Positions 44,734-53,752 of a stretch of 64,000 nt of DNA are shown one piece after another. The DNA is from Propionibacteriaceae bacterium UBA7704 (lineage in GTDB: Bacteria; Actinomycetota; Actinomycetes; Propionibacteriales; Propionibacteriaceae). The position numbers were made by a program, and so were the translations under genes. The notes under the pieces were generated by a model that saw nothing but the letters and a program-made list of their open reading frames with translations, ran no database searches and was not told where the DNA came from. Each line of letters begins with the position of its first letter. Within the stretch, counting starts at the first letter, position 1. The DNA lies in assembly GCA_002482525.1 (NCBI GenBank), contig DLGC01000004.1:187945-251944 (forward strand), read 5' to 3'.

Positions 44734-46805
44734 TGGTTCACCGCTTTCTTCAGAGCTTTGGTGATGGTGTCGGACAGTACCTGGTAGCCCTTGCTCGTGG
44801 GGGTGATGCCATCGGCGCTGAGTAGGTTCGGCTGACCTTCGAACGGAGATCCGATGTCGACATAGGTCACTCCGGTCAGAGCCGCTGCGGCCTTCACCTG
44901 TGCCGCGGTTGTCGCCATGGTGTTGGTCCCCATGAACGGCGACAACACCAGGATCTTGGCGTTGGGCAGGCTCGCTCGCAGACGGCGGAACAACGTTTTG
45001 GCTGCGTTGCCGACGTCCTTGTTCTGATCATTGACACCACCGGAGATCACGATGATGTCGGGATTCTGTCCTACGGCAGCGTCCACCATTTCGACGAAGG
45101 TCGGGCAGTAGTCGACCCCACAGTCGGACTTGCCTGAGGATGTTTGGTAGCCGGTGCCACCACGTCCGAGGTTGATCGGCTCCCAACCCAGGTTCTCGGC
45201 GGTCTGGGTGACCCAGGAACCGTCAGCGGTTCCTTGTACCAGAGAATCCCCGATGAACACCGCCCGTGGAGATTGGGTGGCTGCCGGTGTCGAGGCCGCC
45301 GCCATTGGCGTGGTGCCCGCACTAGCGATGGCCTCACCCGGACGGGTCGCCATCACCACAGCGATGGTCGCGACCACTGCGGTGGCCACCACAGCGGCGG
45401 CGACCTTGATCACCGGACGCCACCCCTTCGGCAGCAGATCGGCCAGAGTTCCCGGTCGGTTGCGGTCGGCATAGGTGTAGGCATAGGGGCGTGCGGCGTC
45501 GTCCTTGGCGAGGTTCATCAAGGTGCCGCGGATCGGCACATCCGCGACGCTCAGCGCGCCGATCGCCTGGCGAAGCTCAGAGGTACGCAGCTTGCCGCTG
45601 CCCACGACCAGCACCACGCCGCCGAACTGCCGCCCGATGATGGCCGCGTCGGTCACCGCGGTCAGCGGTGGGGTGTCGATGATCGTGACGTCGAATCGAT
45701 CAGCGATGCTGCGCAGTGCTTCGCGGCCACGGGTGGAGCCGAGAAGTTCGCTGGCATTCGGCGGCACCGTGCCGACCAGGATCACCTGGAGGTTGTCAGG
45801 CCCCCACGGTTGCACGACATCTTCGATCTTGCTCTGACCGACCACGATGTCGCTGAGTCCCGGGCCCCCGGTGAGGTCCAGCAGTCCTTCGAGTCGGGGT
45901 CGGCGCAGATCGGCTTCCACCAGACAGGTGCTCAAACCTTCGGCAGCGAAGGCGGCGGCGAGGTTGGCCGCCGTGGTGCTCTTGCCTTCACCGCTGACTG
46001 AGGAGGTGACCACGAATGTGCGTTTGCCCTCCCCGGGCAGATACTTCAGCGCGGTGCGGGCGTGACGGACGCTTTCTGCGCGCAACGACAGGGGCAAGGC
46101 TGTTACCGCGATCGGATGGCGGGCCAGTTTGCGATCCCGGGGCAGGCTGGCCAGCACCACGCTTCCGGTGAGGCTCTCGATCTGCTCACTGGAATCGACC
46201 CGGGCCACCACGAGTTCTACGACGACCAGATAGCCGATGGCCAGCACCAGTCCGCCCAACATGCCCAACATCGCGTACAGCGGAATGTTGGGCGAGGAGG
46301 GCTTGTCCGGCACGATCGCGGCTTCGATCAGTTGCGCTCGCACGGGGGCGCCCTTGACGTCGCTCACCTTGGGACTGAGGTCTGAGACAGCGATAGAGAG
46401 CTGATTCGCGATGGCGTTGGCCAGGGCGGCCGCCATCTCAGGGTCTTTGTCGGTGACATCGATGGTGATCAAGGAAGTGTTCAACGGCACCGACACGTCG
46501 ATGTTCTTGCGCAGGTCTTCCAAGGTGGTGTCGAGGTTGAACTGGGTGATGACTGGGCCGAGCACGATTTCTTTGGGAACGACCGCGGCGAAGTTGCGTG
46601 CTTGATCCTGGGAGAACGTGCCTCCCTGAGCCAGGTCGCCGGTGGTCTGGCCGCTGGTCACCGTGACGAAGACGTCGGCGGTCGCCGTGTATTTGGGCTT
46701 CTGAATGGCGGCGACGGTGAGCGCCAACGAAGTTCCCAGTAGTCCTGCGAGTACGATGAGCAGCCATCTGCTGCGAAGCATGCGCAGTACTTCTTGGCTC
46801 CCCAT
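44730..46805 (-). CDS. Wzz/BY-kinase with a C-terminal extracellular SGNH domain
   Basis: 691 residues. Residues 1-205 are a Wzz chain-length domain between two helices (about 13-33 and 174-200). Residues 230-440 are a BY-kinase: Walker A SSVSGEGKST (268-277), A' CLVEADLRRPR, Walker B VTIIDTPP, and a short tyrosine cluster YAYTY (441-445). A third helix (about 466-486) leads to an SGNH/GDSL hydrolase-like domain (513-690): FIGDS (nucleophile Ser521), GRGGTGY and ISGGVND (Asn592). Block V reads SADGITPTSKGY, with threonine where DxxHP has histidine, so esterase activity is doubtful. The Wzz/kinase part should set chain length with the phosphatase next door. The SGNH part, outside the cell, may bind or edit acyl groups on the polymer. 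AGGGGGAT precedes the ATG. Confidence 0.92.
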   Translation of the reverse strand: MGSQEVLRMLRSRWLLIVLAGLLGTSLALTVAAIQKPKYTATADVFVTVTSGQTTGDLAQGGTFSQDQARNFAAVVPKEIVLGPVITQFNLDTTLEDLRKNIDVSVPLNTSLITIDVTDKDPEMAAALANAIANQLSIAVSDLSPKVSDVKGAPVRAQLIEAAIVPDKPSSPNIPLYAMLGMLGGLVLAIGYLVVVELVVARVDSSEQIESLTGSVVLASLPRDRKLARHPIAVTALPLSLRAESVRHARTALKYLPGEGKRTFVVTSSVSGEGKSTTAANLAAAFAAEGLSTCLVEADLRRPRLEGLLDLTGGPGLSDIVVGQSKIEDVVQPWGPDNLQVILVGTVPPNASELLGSTRGREALRSIADRFDVTIIDTPPLTAVTDAAIIGRQFGGVVLVVGSGKLRTSELRQAIGALSVADVPIRGTLMNLAKDDAARPYAYTYADRNRPGTLADLLPKGWRPVIKVAAAVVATAVVATIAVVMATRPGEAIASAGTTPMAAASTPAATQSPRAVFIGDSLVQGTADGSWVTQTAENLGWEPINLGRGGTGYQTSSGKSDCGVDYCPTFVEMVDAAVGQNPDIIVISGGVNDQNKDVGNAAKTLFRRLRASLPNAKILVLSPFMGTNTMATTAAQVKAAAALTGVTYVDIGSPFEGQPNLLSADGITPTSKGYQVLSDTITKALKKAVNQ

Positions 46806-46887
46806 ATATCCCCCTGTGGTCGGACCCTAACCCCCAAGAATAGCGGTAGGCTTACCGGACCGTTGATTCCAGTGAGGGAGGCTGGGC
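46806..46887. promoter_or_regulatory. Divergent promoter region, wzz-kinase and wzy-like genes
   Basis: On the + strand TAGGCT (46848-46853) leaves a 34-nt stretch ending in GGGAGG before the wzy-like TTG. On the minus strand TATTCT, in the same few bases, leaves about 31 nt before the kinase gene. The two boxes overlap around GGTAGGCTTACC, a partial palindrome, so the two genes may share control. Confidence 0.4.
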
Positions 46888-48330
46888 TTGACCCGAGTCA
46901 TGGCGCCTCCAGTGACCCATCCGCGGGCCATCTCCGGTGGCTGGGTCATCGGGATGGCGGTTTCCATCGCGGTCCTTGCCATCGGCATCCCCGGGGCGTT
47001 GATCTTCACCGTTGACGATGTTGGGCGTAGCCAGGGCTGGATCATCACCACCGTGATTGGTGTCTGGAGCGGCATTCGGATCTCCGTGCGCTGGGTGCGC
47101 GGGATCCCGCGACTGTTTGATTTCTTCTTTTGGGTATTCACCTATATTTTCATCGGAATTGCGGCTACCGCCTCGATGCGCGCCGGCGATATTCCGTGGA
47201 CCACGGCTTCGATCAACCCCGACCTGGACGTTCCGACGGCGCTGATCACCCTGGGTGGTGTGATCGCCTACGAGGTGGGCGCCTTCATGCGGTGGGCGAG
47301 CGCCCGCAAGCGTCCGGTCAGCGAACTGCCGGAGGTCGGAATCAGCGTGGGCCGGGCGTTGCTGCTTTACCTGATGGGGCTCGCGGCCGTGGGGTACTAC
47401 GTCTCGAAAATGGGACTGTCGGCGATCTTTTCCAGCAGAACCAATTCGGCGATCATGCAGTCCTACATCTGGGGAGACTCCTCCACCTTGGCGATCATCT
47501 ACGCCATGGCGATCTATCCGCTGCTGGTCGCCGTGGGCGCCTTCGCTCAGCATTGGCGATCGCTGCAACCTGGCGAATCCGGACGCCTCGGCTATCCGCT
47601 GCTGATTGCGGCCGGCTTCGTGGGCCTGATGCTCGTCGCCAACCCGCTCACCTCGGCGCGCTACACCGCGGGGACGGTGGCGTTCGCCCTGGTGATGTTC
47701 CTCGGCGCCGCTGCCACCGCGAACCGCGCCCGGTTGACGATGCTGGGAACGATCTTCGCTTTCCTGTTCGTCTTTCCGATCCTGAACGTGTTCCGCAACG
47801 CCGGAACGCAGTTGCAGGACCGCCAGAGCTTCTTCAGTGAGTACATCGGCAACGCCGACTACGACGCCTTCTTCCAGATCGCCAATGCCTACTCCTATGT
47901 CGTCGATGGCCTGGTCGTGCCGGGGCGTCAGTTCCTGGGCAGCCTGCTGTTCTGGGTGCCCCGGTCGGTGTGGCCGGACAAACCTGAAGACACCGGCATC
48001 ATGCTCGCGGACTATCGCGGCTACTCCTTCACCAACCTGTCCGCTCCGGTGTGGTCGGAGCTGTTGGTCAACGGGGGTGTGATCGCGGTCGTCGTCGGCT
48101 TCATCATCATCGGCTTCGCCCTGCGGGTGCTGGATGATCGCATGGTGCCGGCCTATTCGCAGGCTGGCTGGTGGGGAGTGGCCGGCGCGATCCTGCCGGT
48201 CTACAGCCTGATCCTGTGGCGGGGTTCCCTGCTGCAGGCCACCGGTGCTCTGGTCGTGATGATGGTGGGACTGATCTGGATCAGGAAGAAATCGCCGCCG
48301 AGTAGCGCGCTGACAACTCTGTCGCGATAG
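46888..48330 (+). CDS. O-antigen polymerase-like membrane protein (Wzy-like)
   Basis: 480 residues from a TTG with GGGAGG 6 nt upstream (ATG 46900 is an alternative). About 11 hydrophobic segments flank a long loop (NADYDAFFQIANAYSYVVDG) and RQFLGSLLFWVPRSVWPDKP, which resembles the O-antigen polymerase/EpsG-like motif region where an exposed arginine-rich loop binds polymer. Position between the Wzz-kinase and glycosyltransferase genes supports a role in joining repeat units outside the membrane. Wzy proteins share little sequence, so the name rests on topology, the WPDKP loop and context. Its 3' end overlaps the convergent glycosyltransferase by 50 bp. Confidence 0.82.
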   Translation: MTRVMAPPVTHPRAISGGWVIGMAVSIAVLAIGIPGALIFTVDDVGRSQGWIITTVIGVWSGIRISVRWVRGIPRLFDFFFWVFTYIFIGIAATASMRAGDIPWTTASINPDLDVPTALITLGGVIAYEVGAFMRWASARKRPVSELPEVGISVGRALLLYLMGLAAVGYYVSKMGLSAIFSSRTNSAIMQSYIWGDSSTLAIIYAMAIYPLLVAVGAFAQHWRSLQPGESGRLGYPLLIAAGFVGLMLVANPLTSARYTAGTVAFALVMFLGAAATANRARLTMLGTIFAFLFVFPILNVFRNAGTQLQDRQSFFSEYIGNADYDAFFQIANAYSYVVDGLVVPGRQFLGSLLFWVPRSVWPDKPEDTGIMLADYRGYSFTNLSAPVWSELLVNGGVIAVVVGFIIIGFALRVLDDRMVPAYSQAGWWGVAGAILPVYSLILWRGSLLQATGALVVMMVGLIWIRKKSPPSSALTTLSR

Positions 48331-49399
48331 CCGCCATGCTCAGTTCGGTTCGGACGGCCTGCTGGCCGCGCCGTCCCATGGCGACTGCTTCGATCGGATC
48401 CTGCAGCAGTGCTGCGATGGCCTCGGCCAATCCGGCCACGCTGAGGTCGCTGACCCGACCGGCGTCGTGCTCGGTGACGAAATCGGCCAGACCGCAGCTG
48501 TGGGTGACCACGACGGGTCGGGCCACGCTCAGCGCCTCGACCACCGTCATTCCGTAGGGCTCGTCGACGCTGGGCAACACGTAGATCGAGGCCTTGCGCA
48601 TCCGGTCCAAGGTCGCTTCCGGAGCCAGTGCACCCTCCCAGGTCACCGGCACGCCTGCGGCGCGGGCGCGATCGATCGCTGCGGACACGGCTGAGCCTTC
48701 GCCTTCATCGGGCCCGACCACCGTGAAATGCGCCTCGGGGAAGCGGCTCCCCAGGAGCTCGGCTGCTTCCACGAAGGTGACCGGACGCTTGCGGGGCGCC
48801 AACCGTGCCAGGAACAGCACCTCGGGGGAGCCGGGTTCAGCGGGTCGATCCTCAGCGAACGGGACTCCGTTGGCCAGGGGCAGCAGATTGAGGTCGCCGG
48901 CCACCTGTCGAAGATGGTCGCGCTCCATCTTGGTGAGATAGAACACCGCCTGTGCGGCGCGCAGCACCGGGCGGGTGAGTTGGGCGTCCAGCGGGATTGC
49001 CAGTGGATTGCTGGAGGGGTCGATCATCCCGTGGGGTTGGACGAACAGCGGGATCTTCGCCTGCACCAGAGCGCGCGCGGCAGGCAAGGTGATCAGATCG
49101 CGGGCGATATGGATGTGGGCCACGTCGTAGGCGCGGGCAGCCTTGCGCACCCATCGCTGCAGCCCGGGGCTGGCCAGTCCTGCGAACCCGGTGCCCGGAA
49201 CGACGGTGCGGGCAGGGAACAGCTGTGCGGGTACCCCTTGAATGGTGTCGGGAATGGTCGGGTAGCCGCGCACGCCGGCCGCCAGCGTGACTCGGTGTCC
49301 CTGCTCGATGAGTGCTTGGGCTTGGTTTGCCGCCACCCGCAGTGGTCCGCCGTAGGCACCGTCAGGACTCACCAGGCTGACGACCGACAGGATGCGCAT
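48281..49399 (-). CDS. GT4-family glycosyltransferase
   Basis: 372 residues, GT-B fold. The N-terminal domain has SLVSPDGAYGGPLRVAANQA and VQPHGMIDP; the C-terminal donor domain has VLFLARLAPRKRP, VTWEGALAP and SVDEPYGMTVVEALSVARPV, the last with the EX7E motif. It most resembles polysaccharide GT4 enzymes. It directly follows the acetyltransferase gene on the same strand with no spacer between stop and start, so the two are co-translated. The acceptor and donor sugar are not predictable. Confidence 0.92.
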   Translation of the reverse strand: MRILSVVSLVSPDGAYGGPLRVAANQAQALIEQGHRVTLAAGVRGYPTIPDTIQGVPAQLFPARTVVPGTGFAGLASPGLQRWVRKAARAYDVAHIHIARDLITLPAARALVQAKIPLFVQPHGMIDPSSNPLAIPLDAQLTRPVLRAAQAVFYLTKMERDHLRQVAGDLNLLPLANGVPFAEDRPAEPGSPEVLFLARLAPRKRPVTFVEAAELLGSRFPEAHFTVVGPDEGEGSAVSAAIDRARAAGVPVTWEGALAPEATLDRMRKASIYVLPSVDEPYGMTVVEALSVARPVVVTHSCGLADFVTEHDAGRVSDLSVAGLAEAIAALLQDPIEAVAMGRRGQQAVRTELSMAAIATELSARYSAAISS

Positions 49400-49951
49400 C
49401 TAGCCGTGTGCCTTGGGATTCGCCGTCTTGGCGACCGGAGCCAGGACCACTTCGCCGTCGGCCACGTCGGCCACCACCAGGGCGTTGGCGCCGACGGTGG
49501 CATTGTCCCCGATGGTCACACCGCGCAGCACCGTGGCCCGGGCCGCCACCCAGGAGCCATCACCGATCGTGATGGGAGCGTTGTCGAACTCGAAGGTGGG
49601 TGAGCGATGGTCGTGGCTCCCGGTACACAGGAACACATCCTGGGAAACGCAGGTGTTGGCCCCGATCCGCACCGGTTCCAGGTTCAAGATCCAGGTGCCT
49701 TCGCCGATCCAGGAGTTCTCGCCGACGCTCAGCTTCCAGGGCCAGTGGATTCGCACCCGGTGCCGGATCAGTACTCCCGGTGCCAGGTCGGCGCCGAAGG
49801 CGCGCAGCACGCGAGCCCGAGTCTGAGGCGGACACCACCAATGGGAAAGGAAGATCCCCGAGCAGAGCAGCCACAGCACTTGCTTCGCCGCCGAGCCACC
49901 TCGGTCGTAGCCGGCGCCGGTGAAGCCAGAAAGATCGAACCGTGCCTTCAT
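49400..49951 (-). CDS. WcaF-like hexapeptide-repeat acetyltransferase
   Basis: 183 residues. It shows the WcaF N-terminus (LWLLCSGIFLSHWWCPP), a left-handed beta-helix of hexapeptide repeats (IGEGTWI, IGANTCVSQDVFL, ITIGDGSWVAARATVLRGVT, IGDNATVGANALVVADV), and the catalytic histidines in CTGSHDHRSPTFE. It should transfer acetyl from acetyl-CoA to a sugar of the repeat unit in the cytoplasm. The TAG stop touches the ATG of the next glycosyltransferase. Confidence 0.92.
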   Translation of the reverse strand: MKARFDLSGFTGAGYDRGGSAAKQVLWLLCSGIFLSHWWCPPQTRARVLRAFGADLAPGVLIRHRVRIHWPWKLSVGENSWIGEGTWILNLEPVRIGANTCVSQDVFLCTGSHDHRSPTFEFDNAPITIGDGSWVAARATVLRGVTIGDNATVGANALVVADVADGEVVLAPVAKTANPKAHG

Positions 49952-50064
49952 GTCGCGATTGTACGGGTAGCTACGCGCAGCCGGGGCTCAAAGGGTGGTG
50001 TGGCAGAATCGGCGCCGGGACCGGCCCGCCGCCAGATAGGCCGTGACTAGGAGAGGACGCCGGG

Positions 50065-51324
50065 ATGCGAGCACTGTCCGGCCTGAACAAGCTGGTCGGG
50101 TTCGGGCTGTCGATGGCGTTGTTGGCGATTGCTGCCCTGGTGGCGATCCCAGCGATGATCCGTTCCAGCGGCGAAAACGCCTGGGGTGCTATTGCACTGG
50201 GTCAGAATCTCGGTGCCTTCGGCGCAATGTTGATCGCCTACGGGTGGGGGATCTTCGGCCCCGCTGAGATCGCCCAAGGAGATCAGGCGAGTCGCACCGT
50301 GGAGTATCTGGCCTCGATCAAAGTAAGACTGATCCTGCTGGTTCCCACGCTGGTGGTCGTGGTGGTGCCCTCGCTGTTGCTGTCGCCGCTGCGTCCAGAT
50401 CTCGCGGCGGTGGGTGCGGTCGTCGCGGCGCTGACCGGCCTGACTGCGACCTGGTTCTTCGTGGGCTTGGCGCGCCCCTACGCGCTCATGGCCCTCGAGA
50501 CGGTGCCTCGGGTGGCGTTCACCGTTGTCGGGATCGTCGAGATGGAACGTGGCGCCGATGCCTTGTACGGCCTGATCTGGCAGGGAGTGGGCCTGCTGGC
50601 GGCTTTCGTGGCGTCGTTGCTGTGGATCCTCCGCTACCTTCGGTACCGACCCGGAATGGCGGCGCAGTTGCCTGGCACGCTCCCGCTGTTGAAGCGCTAT
50701 GGCGGTGGCGTCGCCTCCAGCCTCGGTAGTCAGCTTTACACCGTCTTGCCCCTGGTGATCGTGACTACGGTGGCACCGCTGGCGCAGCCGATGTTCGCCT
50801 TGATCGACAAGCTCTACCGGCAGGTACTGGTGGCCTTGTTGCCGATCGTTTCGGTGTTGCAGGGGTGGGTGCCTCGCGGTGAGGATCCGGCCCAGCGGGT
50901 CCGCACCATGATGTGGTGGACCCTCGGGATGTGCGCCACGATCGGTGTCGGCACCGTGCTGGTGGGTCCGTGGATTCTGCATTTCCTGGGTGCCGGCGCC
51001 CTGACTCCCACGGCGATCGAGATCGCGTTGTTGGCCGTGCTGCTCGCCGTCACCTTCTTCGTGTCGGTGCTCGGCCATGCTGTGCTGGGAACCTACCGAG
51101 AGTTGCGGGCGCTGGCGCGCTCGACCACCATCGGCACTCTGATCGGGATGCCGTTGGTGGCAGTGGGTGTGTGGTTCTTCGGCGTTCCCGGTGCGCTGCT
51201 GGGAATGCTGATCGGAATGACGGTGCGATTGTCGATCAAGCTCGCGGTCACTCGACGGTGTCTCCGATCCGGGCCACCGCCGGCGCCGCGCGCTGCCGCT
51301 GAAACCGATGTGATCCTGGACTGA
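50065..51324 (+). CDS. Lipid-linked polysaccharide flippase (Wzx-like)
   Basis: 419 residues with about 12 hydrophobic segments in the MATE/Wzx pattern. The N-terminus (LNKLVGFGLSMALLAIAALV), GAIALGQNLGAFGAMLIAYG and ALIDKLYRQVLVALLPIVSV match polysaccharide flippases. GGAGAGGACG precedes the ATG at 50065. It would move the undecaprenyl-linked unit to the outer face for the Wzy-like polymerase. It is on the + strand, convergent with the first glycosidase gene, and ends just before a two-way hairpin. Confidence 0.88.
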   Translation: MRALSGLNKLVGFGLSMALLAIAALVAIPAMIRSSGENAWGAIALGQNLGAFGAMLIAYGWGIFGPAEIAQGDQASRTVEYLASIKVRLILLVPTLVVVVVPSLLLSPLRPDLAAVGAVVAALTGLTATWFFVGLARPYALMALETVPRVAFTVVGIVEMERGADALYGLIWQGVGLLAAFVASLLWILRYLRYRPGMAAQLPGTLPLLKRYGGGVASSLGSQLYTVLPLVIVTTVAPLAQPMFALIDKLYRQVLVALLPIVSVLQGWVPRGEDPAQRVRTMMWWTLGMCATIGVGTVLVGPWILHFLGAGALTPTAIEIALLAVLLAVTFFVSVLGHAVLGTYRELRALARSTTIGTLIGMPLVAVGVWFFGVPGALLGMLIGMTVRLSIKLAVTRRCLRSGPPPAPRAAAETDVILD

Positions 51325-51345
51325 TTCGGCCCGAACAAGCAGCAG

Positions 51346-51377
51346 GCCCGGGCAACGACTCTCGTCGAAGCCCGGGC
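51346..51377. terminator. Two-way terminator between the flippase and glycosidase genes
   Basis: GCCCGGGC (51346-51353) and GCCCGGGC (51370-51377) pair, with a further CGAC/GTCG stem inside. It lies 22 bp past the flippase stop and 24 bp past the convergent glycosidase stop. Confidence 0.8.
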
Positions 51378-51400
51378 GCGCTATCCCCCTGATCCCCCGG

Positions 51401-53350
51401 CTAGCGGTCTCGACTCGTGACGGCGTGGTAGGACAAGTCCTGCTGCGCTGTTGTCGCGAAACTGACCGCGTCTTTGGTGGTGACTCCCGTCACCGTCGAT
51501 CCGGCACGTTTCACCGTGGCGGTGAAGGTGCCCTCGGCGAGGCTGTATGACTGTGAGTACTTGCCGGCCGGTGCCTGGTAGCTGTAGGTCTTGCCACCGA
51601 TGGTGACAGTCACACTGGCAGCGCTGGTCAGCAAAGTGACGACTTCGACCTTGTTGCTCGGTGAGGTGGAGCCGCCGCGCAGCCGCATAGTGCTGGAATA
51701 GCTGACCGGGGTGGAGGTCTTCTGGATCCGGTGGGAAATGATGACCTCATCGACGTTCACCCGGTAGGAACCGGTCTTGAACTTGGTCAGGTAGTACTGG
51801 TTCAGGTCGAGGAATGCCCAACCGTGATCGCTGGACGGCGCGAAGCTGGTCGACTCCGAATAGTCGTTCCAGGTGGGCAGCAGCACCAGATCGGCTTTCT
51901 GACTGATGGCTCGGTTCCACGTGGCCGCCAAGGTGGCGGTGTTACTGGCCTCGTCATAGATCTGCTGGTTGGGGCGGACATCCTGTACCGAAACCGGTTC
52001 CATCCACAGTTTGCCGAGCGCGTGAGCCTTGGCAGCCCAGTTGGTCCAGCTGGCAGCTGCAGCGGTGTTGCGGATTCCCCAGTTCCCGAAGCCGCCGCTG
52101 ACGCTGGCGTAGGACGACATCTTCGAGGCGTCGAGGAACACCGGCAACAGCGTCGCCGAGACGCCGTAGCTCGACTTCATCTTGCTCAAAGCGGTGCGGT
52201 ACCACTCCGGGCTCTTGGCCTCGGCGTTGAACGGCGACACGATCACCCGTCCGCCCACGCGGTAGGTGGCGGAGTACTTGGCGAGCCGGGCCATGGCACT
52301 GGCGAAGGTGCCACTGGAGATACTGCCCATCGCCCACATGTCGGGCTGCAGCATGATCGAGAAGTTCCCCTCGGCGGCCGCAGCCCGCAGCAACTTTTCA
52401 ATCAAGTACCAGTTCCGATCGCTGGTATTGGTGGTGAGGATGTCGACGGCGAAGCCGTCCAAGCCGGCGGCTTTCGCCTCGCGCACCTCGGTGCGCATGT
52501 CGGCGAGCTGGTAGTCGCCCGAAATCGAGGAACGCCCCAGCGGACGGTCGCGGAGCAGCCCGCCGCACCAGGCGAACTTGCTGCCCTCACCGGTCGGACG
52601 CAGGTACTGGGTTGCGTAGTAGTCGCGGCTGGGGCTGGCGTTGTCCAAAGAAACTGGGTACGGCGGGAAGTAGTGGGCGAACACCGGCTTGTTGGTGATG
52701 GACAGCTTCGTGCCGGCCGTCGCGGACGAGGAGGTGTAGACCTTGAGGGTGGCCTTCTTGGCCAGCTTGACGGTGTATTTCGAGCTTGAGCGGCTCAACC
52801 GCAGGGAGAGGCCGCTAGCCAGACGGCTCGCGGTGGCGGAGGTCTTCAAGGTAACTGTCAGCGTGCCGCGCTTCTTGTTGATCGACGTCTTCGCCAATCG
52901 TGTGCTCACTGACGGACGGCTGGCGTAGCTGAGGGAACTCGCCGACCAGCCCTTGCGCACCGCGCGCACCTGGAGTTTGCCTTGACCGGCGTGCGAGGCC
53001 GAGCGCAGCTTCACGCGCAGGGTGACTTTGGTGACGCGAGCACTGCTGGCCAGTTTCACGGCGGGGAAGGTCAGATAGGTGTCGTAGCGCCCGCGTTGCA
53101 CCTTCGAAGTGCTGCGGTTGCGATAGGTGGCCTGCTTGTTCTTGCGGTCGGTGTAGGCGATCGATTTCGACGAGACGGTGACGGTGCGCTTCACAGCGGT
53201 GGGCGAGACAGCGGTGGCGACGGTGGTTCCAGCGGCTGCACTGGGGGTGGCTGTGGGAATAGACGCGACTGTCAGCACGATCATCGACATTGACGAGATC
53301 AGTGCCGTAAGGGCACGGCGGAGGGGGAATCCGCCAAGCATGGGGGGCAT
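51401..53350 (-). CDS. Secreted GH71-type glycosidase, copy 1
   Basis: 649 residues from the ATG that matches the paralogue's MPP start; the longer frame to 53449 would begin upstream of the predicted transcription start. A signal peptide (RRALTALISSMSMIVLTVAS) is followed by a DNRLRE-like beta domain (to about residue 225; GRYDTYLTFPAV). The catalytic domain then runs from VFAHYFPPYPVS through REAKAAGLDGFAVDILTTN to LLPTWNDYSESTSF, the GH71 alpha-1,3-glucanase pattern. A C-terminal Ig-like domain ends the protein. It would cut or trim an alpha-glucan outside the cell, possibly the locus's own polymer. The final 95 bp of coding sequence are identical to copy 2. Confidence 0.88.
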   Translation of the reverse strand: MPPMLGGFPLRRALTALISSMSMIVLTVASIPTATPSAAAGTTVATAVSPTAVKRTVTVSSKSIAYTDRKNKQATYRNRSTSKVQRGRYDTYLTFPAVKLASSARVTKVTLRVKLRSASHAGQGKLQVRAVRKGWSASSLSYASRPSVSTRLAKTSINKKRGTLTVTLKTSATASRLASGLSLRLSRSSSKYTVKLAKKATLKVYTSSSATAGTKLSITNKPVFAHYFPPYPVSLDNASPSRDYYATQYLRPTGEGSKFAWCGGLLRDRPLGRSSISGDYQLADMRTEVREAKAAGLDGFAVDILTTNTSDRNWYLIEKLLRAAAAEGNFSIMLQPDMWAMGSISSGTFASAMARLAKYSATYRVGGRVIVSPFNAEAKSPEWYRTALSKMKSSYGVSATLLPVFLDASKMSSYASVSGGFGNWGIRNTAAAASWTNWAAKAHALGKLWMEPVSVQDVRPNQQIYDEASNTATLAATWNRAISQKADLVLLPTWNDYSESTSFAPSSDHGWAFLDLNQYYLTKFKTGSYRVNVDEVIISHRIQKTSTPVSYSSTMRLRGGSTSPSNKVEVVTLLTSAASVTVTIGGKTYSYQAPAGKYSQSYSLAEGTFTATVKRAGSTVTGVTTKDAVSFATTAQQDLSYHAVTSRDR

Positions 53351-53441
53351 GGCTTCCTGCCTAGTTGCGGTCGTTACGTTGTTATTCGTCACGACCCGCG
53401 AATAGCGAGTGGGTGGCTCGCCGTTCCCCCCGAACGGGTAT
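53351..53441 (-). promoter_or_regulatory. Conserved structured 5' leader of glycosidase copy 1
   Basis: On the minus strand the leader carries three possible hairpins: CCGTTC-GGGGG-GAACGG near the 5' end, a GCGAG/CTCGC stem, and a GCGGGTCGT/ACGACCGC stem with a 16-base loop. The same three stems occur in the leader of copy 2 with a compensating base change. It ends in GGCAGGAAGCC and the ATG. A -10 box TAGCGT (53448-53453) precedes it. Confidence 0.5.
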
Positions 53442-53512
53442 ACGTTCACGCTAGCACCCGACCAGCGAGCCTGACACCTGAATTACTCAAATGGCAAGAT
53501 AATCCCAACACG

Positions 53513-53530
53513 GTCACCCGTGCGGGTGAC
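53513..53530. promoter_or_regulatory. 18-bp palindrome upstream of the glycosidase copy 1 promoter
   Basis: GTCACCCGTGCGGGTGAC is a palindrome with an 8-bp half-site and two central bases. It lies about 60 bp upstream of the predicted -10 box, a position suited to an activator. The equivalent site before copy 2 is imperfect. The rest of the 402-bp gap between the two glycosidase genes holds only the leader, this site and the next terminator. Confidence 0.55.
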
Positions 53531-53705
53531 TCCTAGCCAGAGTGCAGTTGTGGCCACCGGTCGAATAAGCGTGCAGTGCTCTCGTGCTGAGCCATTGTGC
53601 GCAAATCTGGTGAGTGAAACGCGGTGATTCTGATCGAATTGTGTGGAATGCCCTAGTAAGGCCTTGTGCTGCTGGGAAAACCGGTGGCTCGGCGTGGCCG
53701 AACGC

Positions 53706-53738
53706 GCTCGGGCACTGAATGAGATTCAGCACCCGAGC
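53706..53738 (-). terminator. Hairpin terminator after glycosidase copy 2
   Basis: GCTCGGG/CCCGAGC and CTGAAT/ATTCAG form a two-part stem with a small CA/CA internal loop and a GAG end loop, 15 bp past the stop at 53753. Confidence 0.8.
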
Positions 53739-53752
53739 ACGCAATCCCCCGG

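Noticed and set aside
53351..53441. Glycosidase leader considered as a c-di-GMP or c-di-AMP riboswitch
   Set aside because: The conserved core bases of those classes are absent; only generic hairpins are seen.
53351..53449. N-terminal extension of glycosidase copy 1 to base 53449
   Set aside because: The extension covers the conserved leader and starts at or before the predicted transcription start; copy 2 begins at the MPP methionine.
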